A DNA stretch of 64,000 nucleotides, taken from assembly GCF_003584565.2 (NCBI RefSeq), contig NZ_CP031010.1, positions 3,162,001 through 3,226,000 on the forward strand, read 5' to 3'. A model generated the notes under the pieces. The model searched no databases and was not told the origin of the DNA. It saw only the letters and a program-made list of their open reading frames with translations. Below, piece by piece: positions 8,932 to 18,754 of the stretch (position 1 is the stretch's first letter; every line of letters begins with the position of its first letter). Origin of the DNA: Alteromonas sp. RKMC-009. Its GTDB lineage: Bacteria; Pseudomonadota; Gammaproteobacteria; Enterobacterales; Alteromonadaceae. Both the position numbers and the translations under genes were made by a program.

Positions 8932-10296
8932 TTAGCTGAGTGCATCCAGCGCTTCTGACAATTGACTCACAGGTACCACCTGCAATCCTGCTACCGGCTG
9001 TTTGGGCGCATTGGATTTGGGTACAATAGCCCGTTTAAAACCGTGCTTGGCGGCTTCTGTGATACGCTCACTGCCGTTCGGTACCGGTCTGATTTCACCG
9101 GCCAGACCCACCTCACCAAATACAATCAAATCCTTTGGTAAAGCACGATTGCGGAAACTGCTGACCATCGCCAGCAATAAGGCTAAATCAGCACTGGTTT
9201 CTGAAATTTTTACACCACCCACCACGTTAACAAATACGTCCTGATCGTTCATCTGCACATTACCGTGACGGTGCAATACTGCCAGTAACATGGCAAGCCG
9301 GTTTTGTTCCAGACCGACTGCAATCCGGCGGGGATTAGCCATCTGTGAATAGTCCACCAACGCCTGAATCTCTACCAGCAACGGTCTGGTGCCCTCCCAG
9401 ACTACCATCACACTGGATCCCGGTGCCTGATTTTCCCCCCGGCTGAGGAAAATAGCAGAAGGATTGCTGACTTCTTTAAGACCTCTTTCCGTCATGCCAA
9501 AAACGCCAAGCTCATTAACAGCCCCAAAACGGTTTTTATGACTGCGTAATGTTCTGAAGCGCCCGTCACTCTCACCTTCCAGCATCATTGAACAGTCGAT
9601 ACAGTGCTCAAGGACTTTCGGGCCGGCCAGATTGCCATCTTTCGTTACGTGGCCAACGATAAACATGGCGATATGATGTTGTTTCGCAAAACGAGTCAGA
9701 TAAGCGGCGCTTTCTCTCACCTGCGATACGCTGCCCGGAGCAGACTGTACATCAGCCACATTCATTACCTGAATCGAATCAATAACCATAATTTTAGGCT
9801 GCTGTGTCAGTGCCAGTTCGCAGATAGTCTCCACATTGGTCTCTGCCAGCATCATCAGCTTATCAGTGGGTAACCCTAATCTTTGGGCACGCATGGCCAC
9901 CTGTTGCAACGACTCTTCACCGGTAACGTAAAGCGCGCTGCGTTCTTTGGCTAACTGACACATCACCTGCAGTAACAATGTACTTTTACCGGCACCGGGT
10001 GAACCGCCTATCAACATAGCCGCGCCGGGTACAATGCCACCGCCAAGTACCCGGTCCAGCTCTTTGAAGCCGGAGCTGAATCTGGGTAATGCTTCCAAAT
10101 CGATGGCATTAAGAGGCTCTATACGGGCATTCGTCTGACCGGCGTAACCACTGAATCCGGCCTTTGCTGTTGTAGCAGGGGAAACCACAAACTCTGAAAT
10201 GGTGTTCCAGGATTTGCATTCGCTGCATTGTCCCTGCCACCTTGGAAACTCTGCGCCACAGTCAGAACAGACGTAGGCTGTTTTACGTTTTGCCAT
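8932..10296 (-). CDS. radA: DNA repair protein RadA (branch-migration ATPase)
   Basis: RecA-like hexameric helicase that extends D-loops during recombination and processes branched intermediates. Order of motifs: zinc finger CSDCGAEFPRWQGQCSEC (residues about 10-27), Walker A GGSPGAGKSTL (about 96), the RadA-specific KNRFG motif (SHKNRFGAVNE), and a C-terminal Lon-protease-like domain (about 285-454). I use the ATG at 10296 (MAKRKTAYVC) rather than a codon 60 nt upstream, because relatives begin exactly there; this gives 454 residues, the usual size. The start lies 167 nt from the divergent PilZ gene. Confidence 0.97.
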   Translation of the reverse strand: MAKRKTAYVCSDCGAEFPRWQGQCSECKSWNTISEFVVSPATTAKAGFSGYAGQTNARIEPLNAIDLEALPRFSSGFKELDRVLGGGIVPGAAMLIGGSPGAGKSTLLLQVMCQLAKERSALYVTGEESLQQVAMRAQRLGLPTDKLMMLAETNVETICELALTQQPKIMVIDSIQVMNVADVQSAPGSVSQVRESAAYLTRFAKQHHIAMFIVGHVTKDGNLAGPKVLEHCIDCSMMLEGESDGRFRTLRSHKNRFGAVNELGVFGMTERGLKEVSNPSAIFLSRGENQAPGSSVMVVWEGTRPLLVEIQALVDYSQMANPRRIAVGLEQNRLAMLLAVLHRHGNVQMNDQDVFVNVVGGVKISETSADLALLLAMVSSFRNRALPKDLIVFGEVGLAGEIRPVPNGSERITEAAKHGFKRAIVPKSNAPKQPVAGLQVVPVSQLSEALDALS

Positions 10297-10463
10297 TTGA
10301 ATTAATTTAAAGGTATTATTTTGCGCTATTCTAACGTTATTATGAAGGCACTGCATACCGGATTAAAGTAGGGATGGAGTCCGGGTAAATGTTCACTTAC
10401 AGTCTCAGCGAAGTCTGCCGATAAGAAATACAACAGGGCAGCCAATTAAGATCAGTAGTTAAA

Positions 10464-12992
10464 ATGGAAAAAGAACTTCAGCAATATGCAGACATCATAG
10501 AGCAGCTGAAATCATCAATCGGCGCCCCTGAATTCAATCAAATTTTGATGCAACTGACGCAGAACCTTCCGTCAGAAAAACGCTTTCTCATCAAAATGGA
10601 GTTGAAAAGACTGGCCAAGCCCTGTGTACGCTCAATTGATCTGCGCGGTCAGGTGGACGGTGAATGCAAGCTTTTCGAATACCGTGGCAGGAAGCACTAT
10701 CTCGATGACGTTGCCATAGACGTTTTTAACCGCCAGGTGAATATCTTCGGAAATTACACCTTTGGTGTTTACGAAACGGTGATGGCAACAGAAAATAACT
10801 TCAGAGTGATGCGGGAGCGGGCTGAACAACAAGCTCTGCAGGGCACGGTTAAATCTGACGCTGAAACCAAACAGGAAAATCTTCATCAGTACTCCATTCC
10901 TGTTGTTAATTTGCTGAACTATGCTCACCGTAATCAGGAACGGATGAACTTTGCTGTCGCAGTTGAAATACAGGATGAGAGCGGCAGTCAGTACAAAGCC
11001 AGCAGTGTGGATATTTCTACCGAAGGGCTCAGGTTGAAATTACCGAAAGAATACCGCTTCCGGCCAGAACAGAAGTTACACATATTCTTCCGGGGCCTGG
11101 AAGATGAGTTTGCCATGGATAAGCGCTCGGGTATTGTTTATGAGGTCATCACCACCAAGTTTGAAAAATCAAATTATTACCTCATTCTGAAACGCAACCG
11201 TCAATTCCCTTCCCCGTCATTCGACAAGTTTCTCGATAACTTCATTCACGGTAACAAACGCCGTTATAAGGTTAACCTGACGAACACCATTGATGCCATC
11301 ATCAATAAAACTGCAGAGCAGTATATTTCCCCCTGTAGTCCTTCGCTTCCGGTATTCATCGACAGTATCAATGACGCATTACTTCCCCGTTATGCCATGC
11401 TCAACACCATCAACAAGGATATCCTGGATTACTGGAAGGATGAGACCGGTGAGATCAAACTGGGCTACTTGCTGAAACCTTCGCGACTGGCAAAATTGCA
11501 GGCTGATGCAGATAAACATAACGAACTGTATGTTTATTGTTTCACCCACATCCAGAACGGTGCAGTGTACTTCTACTCGGCGTCCACACGTGAACTGGAA
11601 CAGAAAGAATCACTCAAGTCTGTTTTCATCGGATTTGGTTCCCGGAAAGTCAGCTGGCGGGTATTTAAACTGACAATGAGCACCATGTCACCGGATGAAG
11701 CGCATTGTCCGCTTTCTATTCCGGATGACGCAGGCAGTGTGGCAAAGAAACAAAACACGCCGCCTTCAGCCCGGCTGATGGCAAAACTAAAACGTCTTCA
11801 ATACCTTGTGCATATTACAGATATCACCTCTGAAAGCGGTCAGCGGCAATATGCGGCGTTAAAATTTGACCGTAGTCACCTTGCTCATTTACGCATTTTT
11901 GCTCACCCCAGAAATAAGCAACCTGCCCCTATCCGCCCTTACCGTTATCGTTTTCAGGAACAACGGATGGAAACCCGCTACATTCTGCGGTCGCCGGTTG
12001 TGTTAAGTGGCCTGGATGAAACCATACAGTGCAAAGGGATTTCTGAAGATATCTCCATATCCGGCCTGCGCCTTGAAATTCCCGGCGAGTTTGACGGAGA
12101 AAAAGGCAGCCTGGTGAAAATTGCGCTGCCTGAACTGCAAGCGCTGACAACCAAACACGATGTGACCGGTTTGATTTACGAAGTAGTTTATTACAATACT
12201 GACCGCAATATTGTGCACCTTCGTGCCGCTGAAGGTGAACCGGGCGCTGCAGCCAGAAAGTTTTTTGATAATCTGATCAAGCAGAACAAACAGGCACTGA
12301 AAACCTATCCGGAAGAAGAAGAAATTCCGGGTATCGGTCACGCCCTGCGTTGTATTAACGCCCGTCACACACCTAATTTCGCTTTTCTGCTGGCCAAAAA
12401 CGGTATCCGCTACGAGGCGGATATGGCTGTCATGAACGGGTTGAATTCTGTGTCAGCACGCATGCTGACCCATTTCACCGGCAGTGGTAAAACCAACGTT
12501 GAGTTTCTCTACCGGGATAAGAACCTGGAAGCTCCGCTCATGCTTCATGGCATTAAAACCATGAGGCTGGAAAATCAACCATTACGCCAGGAGCTTTTTA
12601 TTGCTTATGATCCGGCCCGTAAAAACAGCAAACTGGCCATATTGCCTAAGCTGGATAAAGATTTTGCCAATGATGACACCAGAAAGTCCTTTATCACTGA
12701 AGCACTGGCAAGAGGTCACTTTATTGCCATGCAGGTTATTTTAACGACCACAGGTAAACCGGATCTGGACATGCTGCAAGCCGAATTAAGCTATGTCAGC
12801 ATGTACGCATTACACCGCGCTAAAGAACTGGAAGAGAAAATCTGGGGTATGGGCGCATCTGTGCACCTTGTCGACATGACCAGCGAAGTAATGATGCGTT
12901 TTGGCTATGACAAAGCAACCATTTCCCGTAACAGTCAGCTAAAGGCCATCAGCGAATCGACTGCGCAGATTGAAAAAATCCTCAACAATTAA
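10464..12992 (+). CDS. Large tandem PilZ-domain protein
   Basis: An 842-residue protein, apparently cytoplasmic (no signal peptide or membrane segment seen), with two PilZ domains. In the first, RxxxR is R156-R160 (RNQER) and DxSxxG is DISTEG (183-188). In the second, RxxxR is R501-R505 (RMETR) and DxSxxG is DISISG (529-534). Both domains therefore keep the cyclic-di-GMP-binding residues. The regions before, between and after them (about 1-150, 260-490, 620-842) match nothing I can name. It faces away from radA and ends at its own hairpin. Possible roles include motility or surface-attachment control, but nothing in the sequence fixes this. Confidence 0.85.
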   Translation: MEKELQQYADIIEQLKSSIGAPEFNQILMQLTQNLPSEKRFLIKMELKRLAKPCVRSIDLRGQVDGECKLFEYRGRKHYLDDVAIDVFNRQVNIFGNYTFGVYETVMATENNFRVMRERAEQQALQGTVKSDAETKQENLHQYSIPVVNLLNYAHRNQERMNFAVAVEIQDESGSQYKASSVDISTEGLRLKLPKEYRFRPEQKLHIFFRGLEDEFAMDKRSGIVYEVITTKFEKSNYYLILKRNRQFPSPSFDKFLDNFIHGNKRRYKVNLTNTIDAIINKTAEQYISPCSPSLPVFIDSINDALLPRYAMLNTINKDILDYWKDETGEIKLGYLLKPSRLAKLQADADKHNELYVYCFTHIQNGAVYFYSASTRELEQKESLKSVFIGFGSRKVSWRVFKLTMSTMSPDEAHCPLSIPDDAGSVAKKQNTPPSARLMAKLKRLQYLVHITDITSESGQRQYAALKFDRSHLAHLRIFAHPRNKQPAPIRPYRYRFQEQRMETRYILRSPVVLSGLDETIQCKGISEDISISGLRLEIPGEFDGEKGSLVKIALPELQALTTKHDVTGLIYEVVYYNTDRNIVHLRAAEGEPGAAARKFFDNLIKQNKQALKTYPEEEEIPGIGHALRCINARHTPNFAFLLAKNGIRYEADMAVMNGLNSVSARMLTHFTGSGKTNVEFLYRDKNLEAPLMLHGIKTMRLENQPLRQELFIAYDPARKNSKLAILPKLDKDFANDDTRKSFITEALARGHFIAMQVILTTTGKPDLDMLQAELSYVSMYALHRAKELEEKIWGMGASVHLVDMTSEVMMRFGYDKATISRNSQLKAISESTAQIEKILNN

Positions 12993-12997
12993 ACAAA

Positions 12998-13022
12998 GAA
13001 GGCATGCTCATGGCATGCCTTC
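12998..13022. terminator. Hairpin between the tandem PilZ gene and serB
   Basis: Perfect 10-bp inverted repeat (GAAGGCATGC and GCATGCCTTC, loop TCATG), 5 nt after the stop of the PilZ gene and 25 nt before the end of the convergent serB. The T-run is weak (GCTTTTACT on the plus side), so it may act in both directions. Confidence 0.65.
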
Positions 13023-13047
13023 ATCGCTTTTACTCTGTTTCAGCTTA

Positions 13048-14058
13048 CTAATCAGCCAGCAAATACAGCATGCCGTGCAAACCTGAGAACCGGATGGCGG
13101 TATCAGCTTTTTCCCTTACCAGCGGTTTGGCATGACAGGCCACGCCCAATGCTGCTTTTGCCATCATCACCAGATCATTAGCGCCGTCTCCCATAGCGAC
13201 GGTTTGTGACATAGGTATTTGCCATTCACTGGCCAGAGACTCAACCGTGCGCGCTTTCACTTCAGCATCCACGATTTCACCGGTCACCTCTCCGGCAAGC
13301 ACGTCGCCATCGGTTTTCAAGGTATTGGAGAATGCTGCATCCAGACCAAGCCGCTCTTTCACGTGATCGGCAAAATAAGTGAACCCGCCGGAGGCAATAG
13401 CGATTTTCCAGCCATGCTCTTTTAACACGGATACCAGTGGTACAACGCCCGGCATCAACGGAATACTGTCACGGATTTGGGCCAGCTGTGAAACCGGTAC
13501 ACCTTTCAGGCAGGCCACCCGGGATATCAAACTTTCACTGAAAGCCAGTTCCCCGCGCATGGCCTTTGCGGTCACTGCGGCAACCTTGTCACCGAGGCCG
13601 GCCAGTTTGGCTATCTCATCAATACACTCAATTTGTATGATGGTGCTGTCCATGTCCATCACCAGCAAACCGGGCGCAGACAACGATGGCCGGGCAGCCT
13701 GAACCACTATATCGACCCGCAACGATTCAGCCAGTTTTTCCAACAGCGGCTTTAACGCCGGCACATCAGCCGTTTTTATTGACCCCGTTACGACGGTTTC
13801 GTGGAACTTACCGCTAAGGGCATGTAACCGGAAACCGGAAAGCGTTGCGACTGGTGCCAGTGCATCAGACACTTTTTCAAGTTGCCAGGCTGTCAGCGCC
13901 GGCGCATAGACAGTGATAACAGCGTCATTATTGTCTGAAGAGACTGCACCTGTGCCCTGCCACTGGCCGCCTGAAAAAACGATGCCGGCGGGATGCGTTT
14001 CCAGCGCAGTGATTAGCGCAGCATGAGAATGTACTGAAGATAAAGCTACTGAATTCAA
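13048..14058 (-). CDS. serB: Phosphoserine phosphatase
   Basis: Last step of serine synthesis: hydrolyses 3-phosphoserine. HAD-superfamily catalytic region in the second half: nucleophile motif DMDST (Asp135, Asp137), ASGGF for motif II, and GDGANDLVM for motif IV. The N-terminal 130 residues form the ACT-like regulatory region found in E. coli SerB, and 336 residues is normal. The start is uncertain: the frame opens with a TTG at 14058 without a strong ribosome-binding site, and no ATG lies nearby in frame. It is divergent from the smp-like gene, the same neighbourhood as in E. coli. Confidence 0.96.
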   Translation of the reverse strand: MNSVALSSVHSHAALITALETHPAGIVFSGGQWQGTGAVSSDNNDAVITVYAPALTAWQLEKVSDALAPVATLSGFRLHALSGKFHETVVTGSIKTADVPALKPLLEKLAESLRVDIVVQAARPSLSAPGLLVMDMDSTIIQIECIDEIAKLAGLGDKVAAVTAKAMRGELAFSESLISRVACLKGVPVSQLAQIRDSIPLMPGVVPLVSVLKEHGWKIAIASGGFTYFADHVKERLGLDAAFSNTLKTDGDVLAGEVTGEIVDAEVKARTVESLASEWQIPMSQTVAMGDGANDLVMMAKAALGVACHAKPLVREKADTAIRFSGLHGMLYLLAD

Positions 14059-14193
14059 TGTAGGAGGTTCCGCTACTCAAAGTATGCGTATCCTAGCGAA
14101 TTCAGTGACCGGGGAAAACAGCCATTTATGAATAGATTATGCTCATGATGGCAAAAACGGTATTATGACGGCAAATGCGCTTTTTCTCTGACT

Positions 14194-14799
14194 ATGACTG
14201 ATAAATACGCGGCCTGGAGAACACCGGCCCCGGAAAAGAAACACTGGTTTGCCTGGTTGCAACGCAGAAGTGTGCACATTACTGCATTCGCCCTGCTGAT
14301 TATGGCACTGGTGAGCCTGTGTGTGATTGAGTCGCGGCATGCTTTACGTGAAGCAGTACAGGCAGCGTCAGCCCCGGTCGATGTGCTGGGCGAACAATAC
14401 GCCCTTATTCTGGCAGGCCCGGTTTATTCAAAGAATGGCGATGTCATTGCACTACATTTAAGCCGCCTTGCAGAAACAAACTTCATTCTCGCTGCGGCAG
14501 TATTCGATAATAAAGGCAAACGCCTCGGTGTGGTGACACAGAAATCTTCAGTAACTGAAGAGTCTCCGGAACAAAATCAGCTGGTAAGGCTATTTTCCGT
14601 AAAAGACGATCACGGCAGTCAAACCGGCGTGTTGCAGATCACCGTGGACAGTGCCCGACTTCTCAACGACGAATACGCACTATTGCAGTCTGAACGTGCA
14701 ATTCAGGCGGGGATCTTAATGACCGGATTATTCGCCGGATGCATTCTGACTGCAGCGGGCTGGCGATACCGCTACTATTTTATCAATAAAATGCGTTAG
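14194..14799 (+). CDS. Smp/YtjB-family inner-membrane protein
   Basis: A 201-residue protein with an N-terminal transmembrane helix (about residues 28-45, HITAFALLIMALVSLCVI), a periplasmic loop of about 120 residues and a second helix near 168-187, ending in a short basic cytoplasmic tail (RYRYYFINKMR). This layout and the divergent position next to serB match the Smp (SerB-associated membrane protein, YtjB, AhpA) family. The loop has the segment AAAVFDNKGKRLG typical of small sensor-like periplasmic domains. Its function is poorly known even in E. coli. Convergent with the TatD-family gene, 10 nt between stops. Confidence 0.8.
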   Translation: MTDKYAAWRTPAPEKKHWFAWLQRRSVHITAFALLIMALVSLCVIESRHALREAVQAASAPVDVLGEQYALILAGPVYSKNGDVIALHLSRLAETNFILAAAVFDNKGKRLGVVTQKSSVTEESPEQNQLVRLFSVKDDHGSQTGVLQITVDSARLLNDEYALLQSERAIQAGILMTGLFAGCILTAAGWRYRYYFINKMR

Positions 14800-14809
14800 C
14801 CAGTGCAGC

Positions 14810-15574
14810 TCAGGCCTGAGCAAACAGGTCACGGAAATTGGCAGTGGTCTTCTTTGTAACCTCAGCCACAGACACACCAAATGCTTCTGCCAGCACCTGA
14901 GCAATTTGCACCAGCCGCGCCGGTTCATTCCGTTGCCCCTGAAACCCCTGTACGGGCATGTCCGGAGAATCGGTTTCCAGCAGAATATTATCCAGCCCGG
15001 CCTTAACCAGAGCATCCAGGGTTTTCTTACCACGGGGATAGGTAATTGTGCCACCTGCACCTAATTTAAAGCCCAGGTCAACATACTGAGCAGCGACCTG
15101 TGCATTGCCGGAAAAAGCATGCACCACACCGCCACAGGAAAAGCCTGCCTGTTTAATCATTGCGGGCAAACGATGATGAGTTTTAAGGTGGTGAAGAACA
15201 ACCGGTAATTCACACTGCTTTGCCACGTCCATTTGTGCGAGTAACCACTTCTCCTGTTCCGCAAGAGGCAGTTCGATTGTGGCATCGAGACCAATTTCGC
15301 CGATAGCGCATACCGACTTGCGGTGTTCTGTTACCGCCTTTTGCAATTTTGACACAGCATCATCAAGGGAGCCGCGAATAAACCAGGGGTGGATGCCAAA
15401 GGCGAGGAAGATATCAGAACGGCGGGCCTGAATGGCAAGCTGCATTTCCCAGCCTGCCGGTGTGGTGCCGGGGATCAGGAAGCCACTGATCCCGGCCTCC
15501 CTTGCCCGTTTGAGCACACCATTCAGGTCGTGTTCAAAGGCGGGTAAATCGAGGTGACAGTGGCTGTCTATCAT
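14810..15574 (-). CDS. TatD-family metal-dependent hydrolase (YjjV-like)
   Basis: TIM-barrel metallo-hydrolase of the TatD DNase family. Metal-binding motifs in order: DSHCHLDLPAF at residue 3, GEIGLD (about 92), LPVVLHHLKTHH (about 121), GVVHAFSGN (about 145) and the terminal ETDSPDMP (about 196). The GFQGQ-NEP segment and overall similarity point to YjjV rather than TatD or YcfH. I place the start at the ATG 15574 (MIDSHCHLDL) instead of a longer frame, because the family begins there. It follows pdxH by 14 nt and is probably cotranscribed with it. The natural substrate is not evident. Confidence 0.92.
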   Translation of the reverse strand: MIDSHCHLDLPAFEHDLNGVLKRAREAGISGFLIPGTTPAGWEMQLAIQARRSDIFLAFGIHPWFIRGSLDDAVSKLQKAVTEHRKSVCAIGEIGLDATIELPLAEQEKWLLAQMDVAKQCELPVVLHHLKTHHRLPAMIKQAGFSCGGVVHAFSGNAQVAAQYVDLGFKLGAGGTITYPRGKKTLDALVKAGLDNILLETDSPDMPVQGFQGQRNEPARLVQIAQVLAEAFGVSVAEVTKKTTANFRDLFAQA

Positions 15575-15588
15575 GTTGCCGACATATC

Positions 15589-16227
15589 TCAGGGCATAAG
15601 CCGCTGAGTACTCCATGTACCGTCTTCTGTTTTATTGTACTCAAAACGGTCATGAAGCCGGTCTTCACCGCCCTGCCAGAATTCAATCTGATGCGGCTTT
15701 ACACGGAAACCTCCCCAGAAATCCGGCACAGGAAGTTCCTTATTAGCAAACTTGTTTTTCAGTTGCTGAAATTGTGTCATCAGCAATTCACGGGTAGCAA
15801 TGGGTTGGCTTTGTTTTGACGCGTATGCTGCCAGCTGGCTGTCTTTCGGGCGGGAAAAGAAGTACTTTGCATTTTCCGCAGTACTCAATTTTTCGGCCAC
15901 GCCGCAAACGCGTACCTGGCGCTCCATGAAAAACCAGGGAAAATGCAGAGAGATTTTATTATTCTGCCCCAGCTCTCTGGCTTTACGGCTGCCAAGGTTG
16001 GTATAGAATAAAAAGCCTTCTTCACTCACATCTTTCAGCAGCACAATACGCTGGGACGGTTGCCCGCTGCTGTCTACAGTTGCCACAGTCATGGCTGTAG
16101 GATCAGGAATATTTGCGTTAATGGCATCGTTCAGCCACTGCCGGAACAACGCTACCGGATGCTCAGTTAACTGAGTATCATCCAGACGGCCAGCAGAATA
16201 TTGCCGCCGCATATCAGAAAGAGACAT
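15589..16227 (-). CDS. pdxH: Pyridoxine/pyridoxamine 5'-phosphate oxidase
   Basis: FMN enzyme that oxidises pyridoxine or pyridoxamine 5'-phosphate to pyridoxal 5'-phosphate, the last step of de novo and salvage vitamin B6 synthesis. The 212 residues show FMN-contacting segments QRIVLLKDVSEEGFLFYTN and SLHFPWFFMERQVRVCG, and the C-terminal signature EFWQGGEDRLHDRFEY (substrate-binding Arg and His). It begins MSLSDMRRQY at ATG 16227 behind GGAGG. It supplies the cofactor of GlyA encoded nearby, which is probably coincidental. Confidence 0.97.
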   Translation of the reverse strand: MSLSDMRRQYSAGRLDDTQLTEHPVALFRQWLNDAINANIPDPTAMTVATVDSSGQPSQRIVLLKDVSEEGFLFYTNLGSRKARELGQNNKISLHFPWFFMERQVRVCGVAEKLSTAENAKYFFSRPKDSQLAAYASKQSQPIATRELLMTQFQQLKNKFANKELPVPDFWGGFRVKPHQIEFWQGGEDRLHDRFEYNKTEDGTWSTQRLMP

Positions 16228-16261
16228 AGCACCTCCTTACAACGGTGAAACAAAAAGTAGA

Positions 16262-17173
16262 TTAATCGTCGCCGTAGCCTAATGAACGCAAGGCACGGTC
16301 GTCGTCAGCCCAGCCTTGTTTCACTTTAACCCAAAGCTCAAGAAACACTTTGTTGTCGAACAGGTTTTCCATATCTTTGCGGGCCTGCTCGCCGATAGTT
16401 TTAATATGATTGCCGGCTTTACCTATGACCATGCGTTTTTGACTGTCACGCTCAACCAGGATAAGACCGTTAATACGGTATACCCCGTTTTCCATCATTT
16501 TGAATTGTTCTATCTCAACCGTAGTGGAATAAGGCAGTTCATCACCGGTGAAGCGCATCAGTTTTTCACGGATGATTTCCGCCGCCATGAACCGGCTCGA
16601 ACGGTCGGTAATGTAATCTTCGGGGAAGTAAAATTCGCTTTCCGGCAAAGACTGCTGCACGGTTTCCCGTAACGCATCCACCTGCTTGCCGTTTTTCGCA
16701 CTGACAGGGAAAATATGCTCAAACGTGTGCAGTGACGACAGCTTCTGGATCTGAGCCATCAGACTTTCTTTGTCTTCTACCTTGTCGACTTTATTGACCA
16801 CCAGGTAACAGGGTAAACGGCTGTTTTTCACCTTTTCCAGTACCATGGCATCGTCTTCGGTCCAGCGTGTGCCTTCCACCACAAACAGAACCAGACCCAC
16901 TTCAGCCAGTGAACTCGATGCAGCACGGTTCATGTAACGGTTAATGGCCCGTTTCTCGTCCTGGTGCAACCCGGGCGTATCCACGTAAACCGTCTGGCAT
17001 TGTGCCTCGGTATCGATTCCTAAAATACGGTGACGGGTGGTCTGGGGCTTTCTGGAAGTAATACTGACTTTCTGGCCCAGAATACGGTTCAGTAATGTAG
17101 ATTTACCCACATTCGGACGGCCGACAATGGCCACAAGGCCACAGCGGGTATCAACATCTTCATTCAGATGCAT
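16262..17173 (-). CDS. era: GTPase Era, ribosome small-subunit biogenesis
   Basis: Essential GTPase that binds the 3' end of 16S rRNA and couples 30S maturation to growth. GTPase motifs: G1 GRPNVGKST (about residue 18), G3 DTPGLH, G4 NKVDK and G5 VSAKNG. The C-terminal KH domain (about 210-303) holds [14 protein letters not shown] take the ATG at 17173 ([12 protein letters not shown]) as the start, giving 303 residues against 301 in E. coli; a longer in-frame extension has no family support. The start overlaps the 3' end of rnc by 14 nt, indicating translational coupling. Confidence 0.97.
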   Translation of the reverse strand: MHLNEDVDTRCGLVAIVGRPNVGKSTLLNRILGQKVSITSRKPQTTRHRILGIDTEAQCQTVYVDTPGLHQDEKRAINRYMNRAASSSLAEVGLVLFVVEGTRWTEDDAMVLEKVKNSRLPCYLVVNKVDKVEDKESLMAQIQKLSSLHTFEHIFPVSAKNGKQVDALRETVQQSLPESEFYFPEDYITDRSSRFMAAEIIREKLMRFTGDELPYSTTVEIEQFKMMENGVYRINGLILVERDSQKRMVIGKAGNHIKTIGEQARKDMENLFDNKVFLELWVKVKQGWADDDRALRSLGYGDD

Positions 17174-17849
17174 GTTCAAGCTTCTCCAACGTTTCTTTTG
17201 CAGCTTGCTGTTCTGCTTTACGCCGGCTGTTCCCTGTGCCGAAAACGGGCTTTTCAAGTTGCGCTACAGTGCAACTGACTTCAAAAGTCTGCGCGTGATC
17301 CTTGCCGCTTATTCCTACCACTTCATACACCGGAAGAGGTTCACGGCGAGACTGTAAATATTCCTGTAAACGGGTTTTACTGTCTTTCGGATGTTCATTC
17401 GGATCGAGACGGTCAATACGGGCAGACCACAAACTCAGAATCACTTTACTGACGGTGTCGATGCCGGCATCCAGATAAATGGCACCCAGTATGGCTTCAA
17501 CAGCATCAGCGAGGATGGAACTGCGGCGGTGACCACCACTTTTTAATTCACCCTGCCCCAGTTTAAGCAATTCACCTACGCCGGCTTCTTTCGCCATTTC
17601 GGCCAGGGTATCGCCCTTCACCAGGGTTGAACGCATGCGGGTCAATTTTCCCTCCGGTACAGACGGGAAACGGGCGAACAACGCATCGGCGATGACCATG
17701 CCTAATACGGCATCGCCCAGAAATTCCAGCCGTTCATTGTGCTTTTTCGCTGCACTGCGGTGGGTTAAAGCCTGCTCAAGCAAACCTTCGTCTTTAAAGC
17801 GGTAATCCAGTAATTTTGATAACCGTGCGTATCTGTCGATACCCTGCAT
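17160..17849 (-). CDS. rnc: Ribonuclease III
   Basis: Double-strand-specific endoribonuclease that processes rRNA precursors and structured mRNAs. The N-terminal nuclease domain contains the signature [13 protein letters not shown] (catalytic Glu and Asp near residues 39-46) and the second acidic cluster [14 protein letters not shown]. The C-terminal dsRNA-binding domain (about 155-225) ends [14 protein letters not shown]. At 229 residues it has normal length. It is linked to lepB by a TAATG overlap at 17849 and to era by a 14-nt overlap. E. coli RNase III cuts its own leader; no leader can be judged here because the gene is internal to the operon. Confidence 0.97.
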   Translation of the reverse strand: MQGIDRYARLSKLLDYRFKDEGLLEQALTHRSAAKKHNERLEFLGDAVLGMVIADALFARFPSVPEGKLTRMRSTLVKGDTLAEMAKEAGVGELLKLGQGELKSGGHRRSSILADAVEAILGAIYLDAGIDTVSKVILSLWSARIDRLDPNEHPKDSKTRLQEYLQSRREPLPVYEVVGISGKDHAQTFEVSCTVAQLEKPVFGTGNSRRKAEQQAAKETLEKLEHASE

Positions 17850-18754
17850 TACTCTATGCCACCAATCCGGTTAAATCTGATACCTGTCGGTACCCATCCC
17901 GGTAACACGCTGTCTGCCGGACGTTCAAACTCAAAACTGATCCAGATAGCCACGGCTTTACCTACCAGATTATCATCAGGAACAAATCCCCAGAAGCGGC
18001 TGTCACGACTGTTTTCACGGTTGTCGCCTAGTACAAAGTATTGTCCTTCAGGAACAATCCATTCATTGCTGCGGGTACCCGGTTGCGTGTAAAAATTTGA
18101 TGCAGGAATACTGCGTCCGGGATTGCGCAAAATGTCGTGGGTCACATCACCAAGTTGCTCGGTGTAGCGCAACAACGGCACCATGTCCTGCACAAATTCG
18201 CCGCGCTCTTTAAATTCCAGCGGTACCGGTTGCTGTTTCGGGCAGTCGCTGCCGCTTTCACAGTATGGTTTAATAAAAACTTGTTTGTTCTGATACACAA
18301 TGGTGTCGCCCGGCAGACCCACTACACGTTTAATGTAGTCTACATTCGGATCTTCAGGGTATTTGAATACCACAACATCGCCACGCTCCGGTTCACCGGT
18401 TTCCAGAAACTTGGTGCGGAACACCGGGTCTTTTAAGCCGTAGGCATACTTTTCTACCAGAATGAAATCGCCTACCAGTAAGGTAGGCATCATAGAACCG
18501 GAAGGAATTTGAAACGGTTCGTACAAAAAAGAACGTAACACCAGTACAAACGCGATTACCGGAAAAATTTGTTGTGATGTATCCACCAGCCAGGGCAACT
18601 CACTTTGAGGACCCGTTGATGAACCACCGGCTACCGCTTCACCACCTGCGAGCTTTTCCTTTCTTGCCGGTGCCCACAGCAAACTGTCCAGCAGCCAGAT
18701 TAATCCGGTTGCTACTGTCAGGATCACCAACAAAATTGAAAAATAATTTGCCAT
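17849..18754 (-). CDS. lepB: Signal peptidase I
   Basis: Membrane-bound serine protease that removes signal peptides from secreted proteins. Two N-terminal transmembrane helices (about residues 4-25 and 62-78) precede the periplasmic catalytic domain. The nucleophile Ser87 lies in PSGSMMPTL and the general base Lys142 in YIKRVVGLPGD; the box GDNRENSRDSRFWG is near residue 240. The 301 residues are slightly shorter than E. coli (324). It overlaps both lepA and rnc by one nucleotide (TAATG at each junction). Confidence 0.97.
   Translation of the reverse strand: MANYFSILLVILTVATGLIWLLDSLLWAPARKEKLAGGEAVAGGSSTGPQSELPWLVDTSQQIFPVIAFVLVLRSFLYEPFQIPSGSMMPTLLVGDFILVEKYAYGLKDPVFRTKFLETGEPERGDVVVFKYPEDPNVDYIKRVVGLPGDTIVYQNKQVFIKPYCESGSDCPKQQPVPLEFKERGEFVQDMVPLLRYTEQLGDVTHDILRNPGRSIPASNFYTQPGTRSNEWIVPEGQYFVLGDNRENSRDSRFWGFVPDDNLVGKAVAIWISFEFERPADSVLPGWVPTGIRFNRIGGIE

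Noticed and set aside
10296..10356. Longer N-terminus for RadA
   Set aside because: Family members begin at MAKxKxxYVCxxCG; the extension is not conserved.
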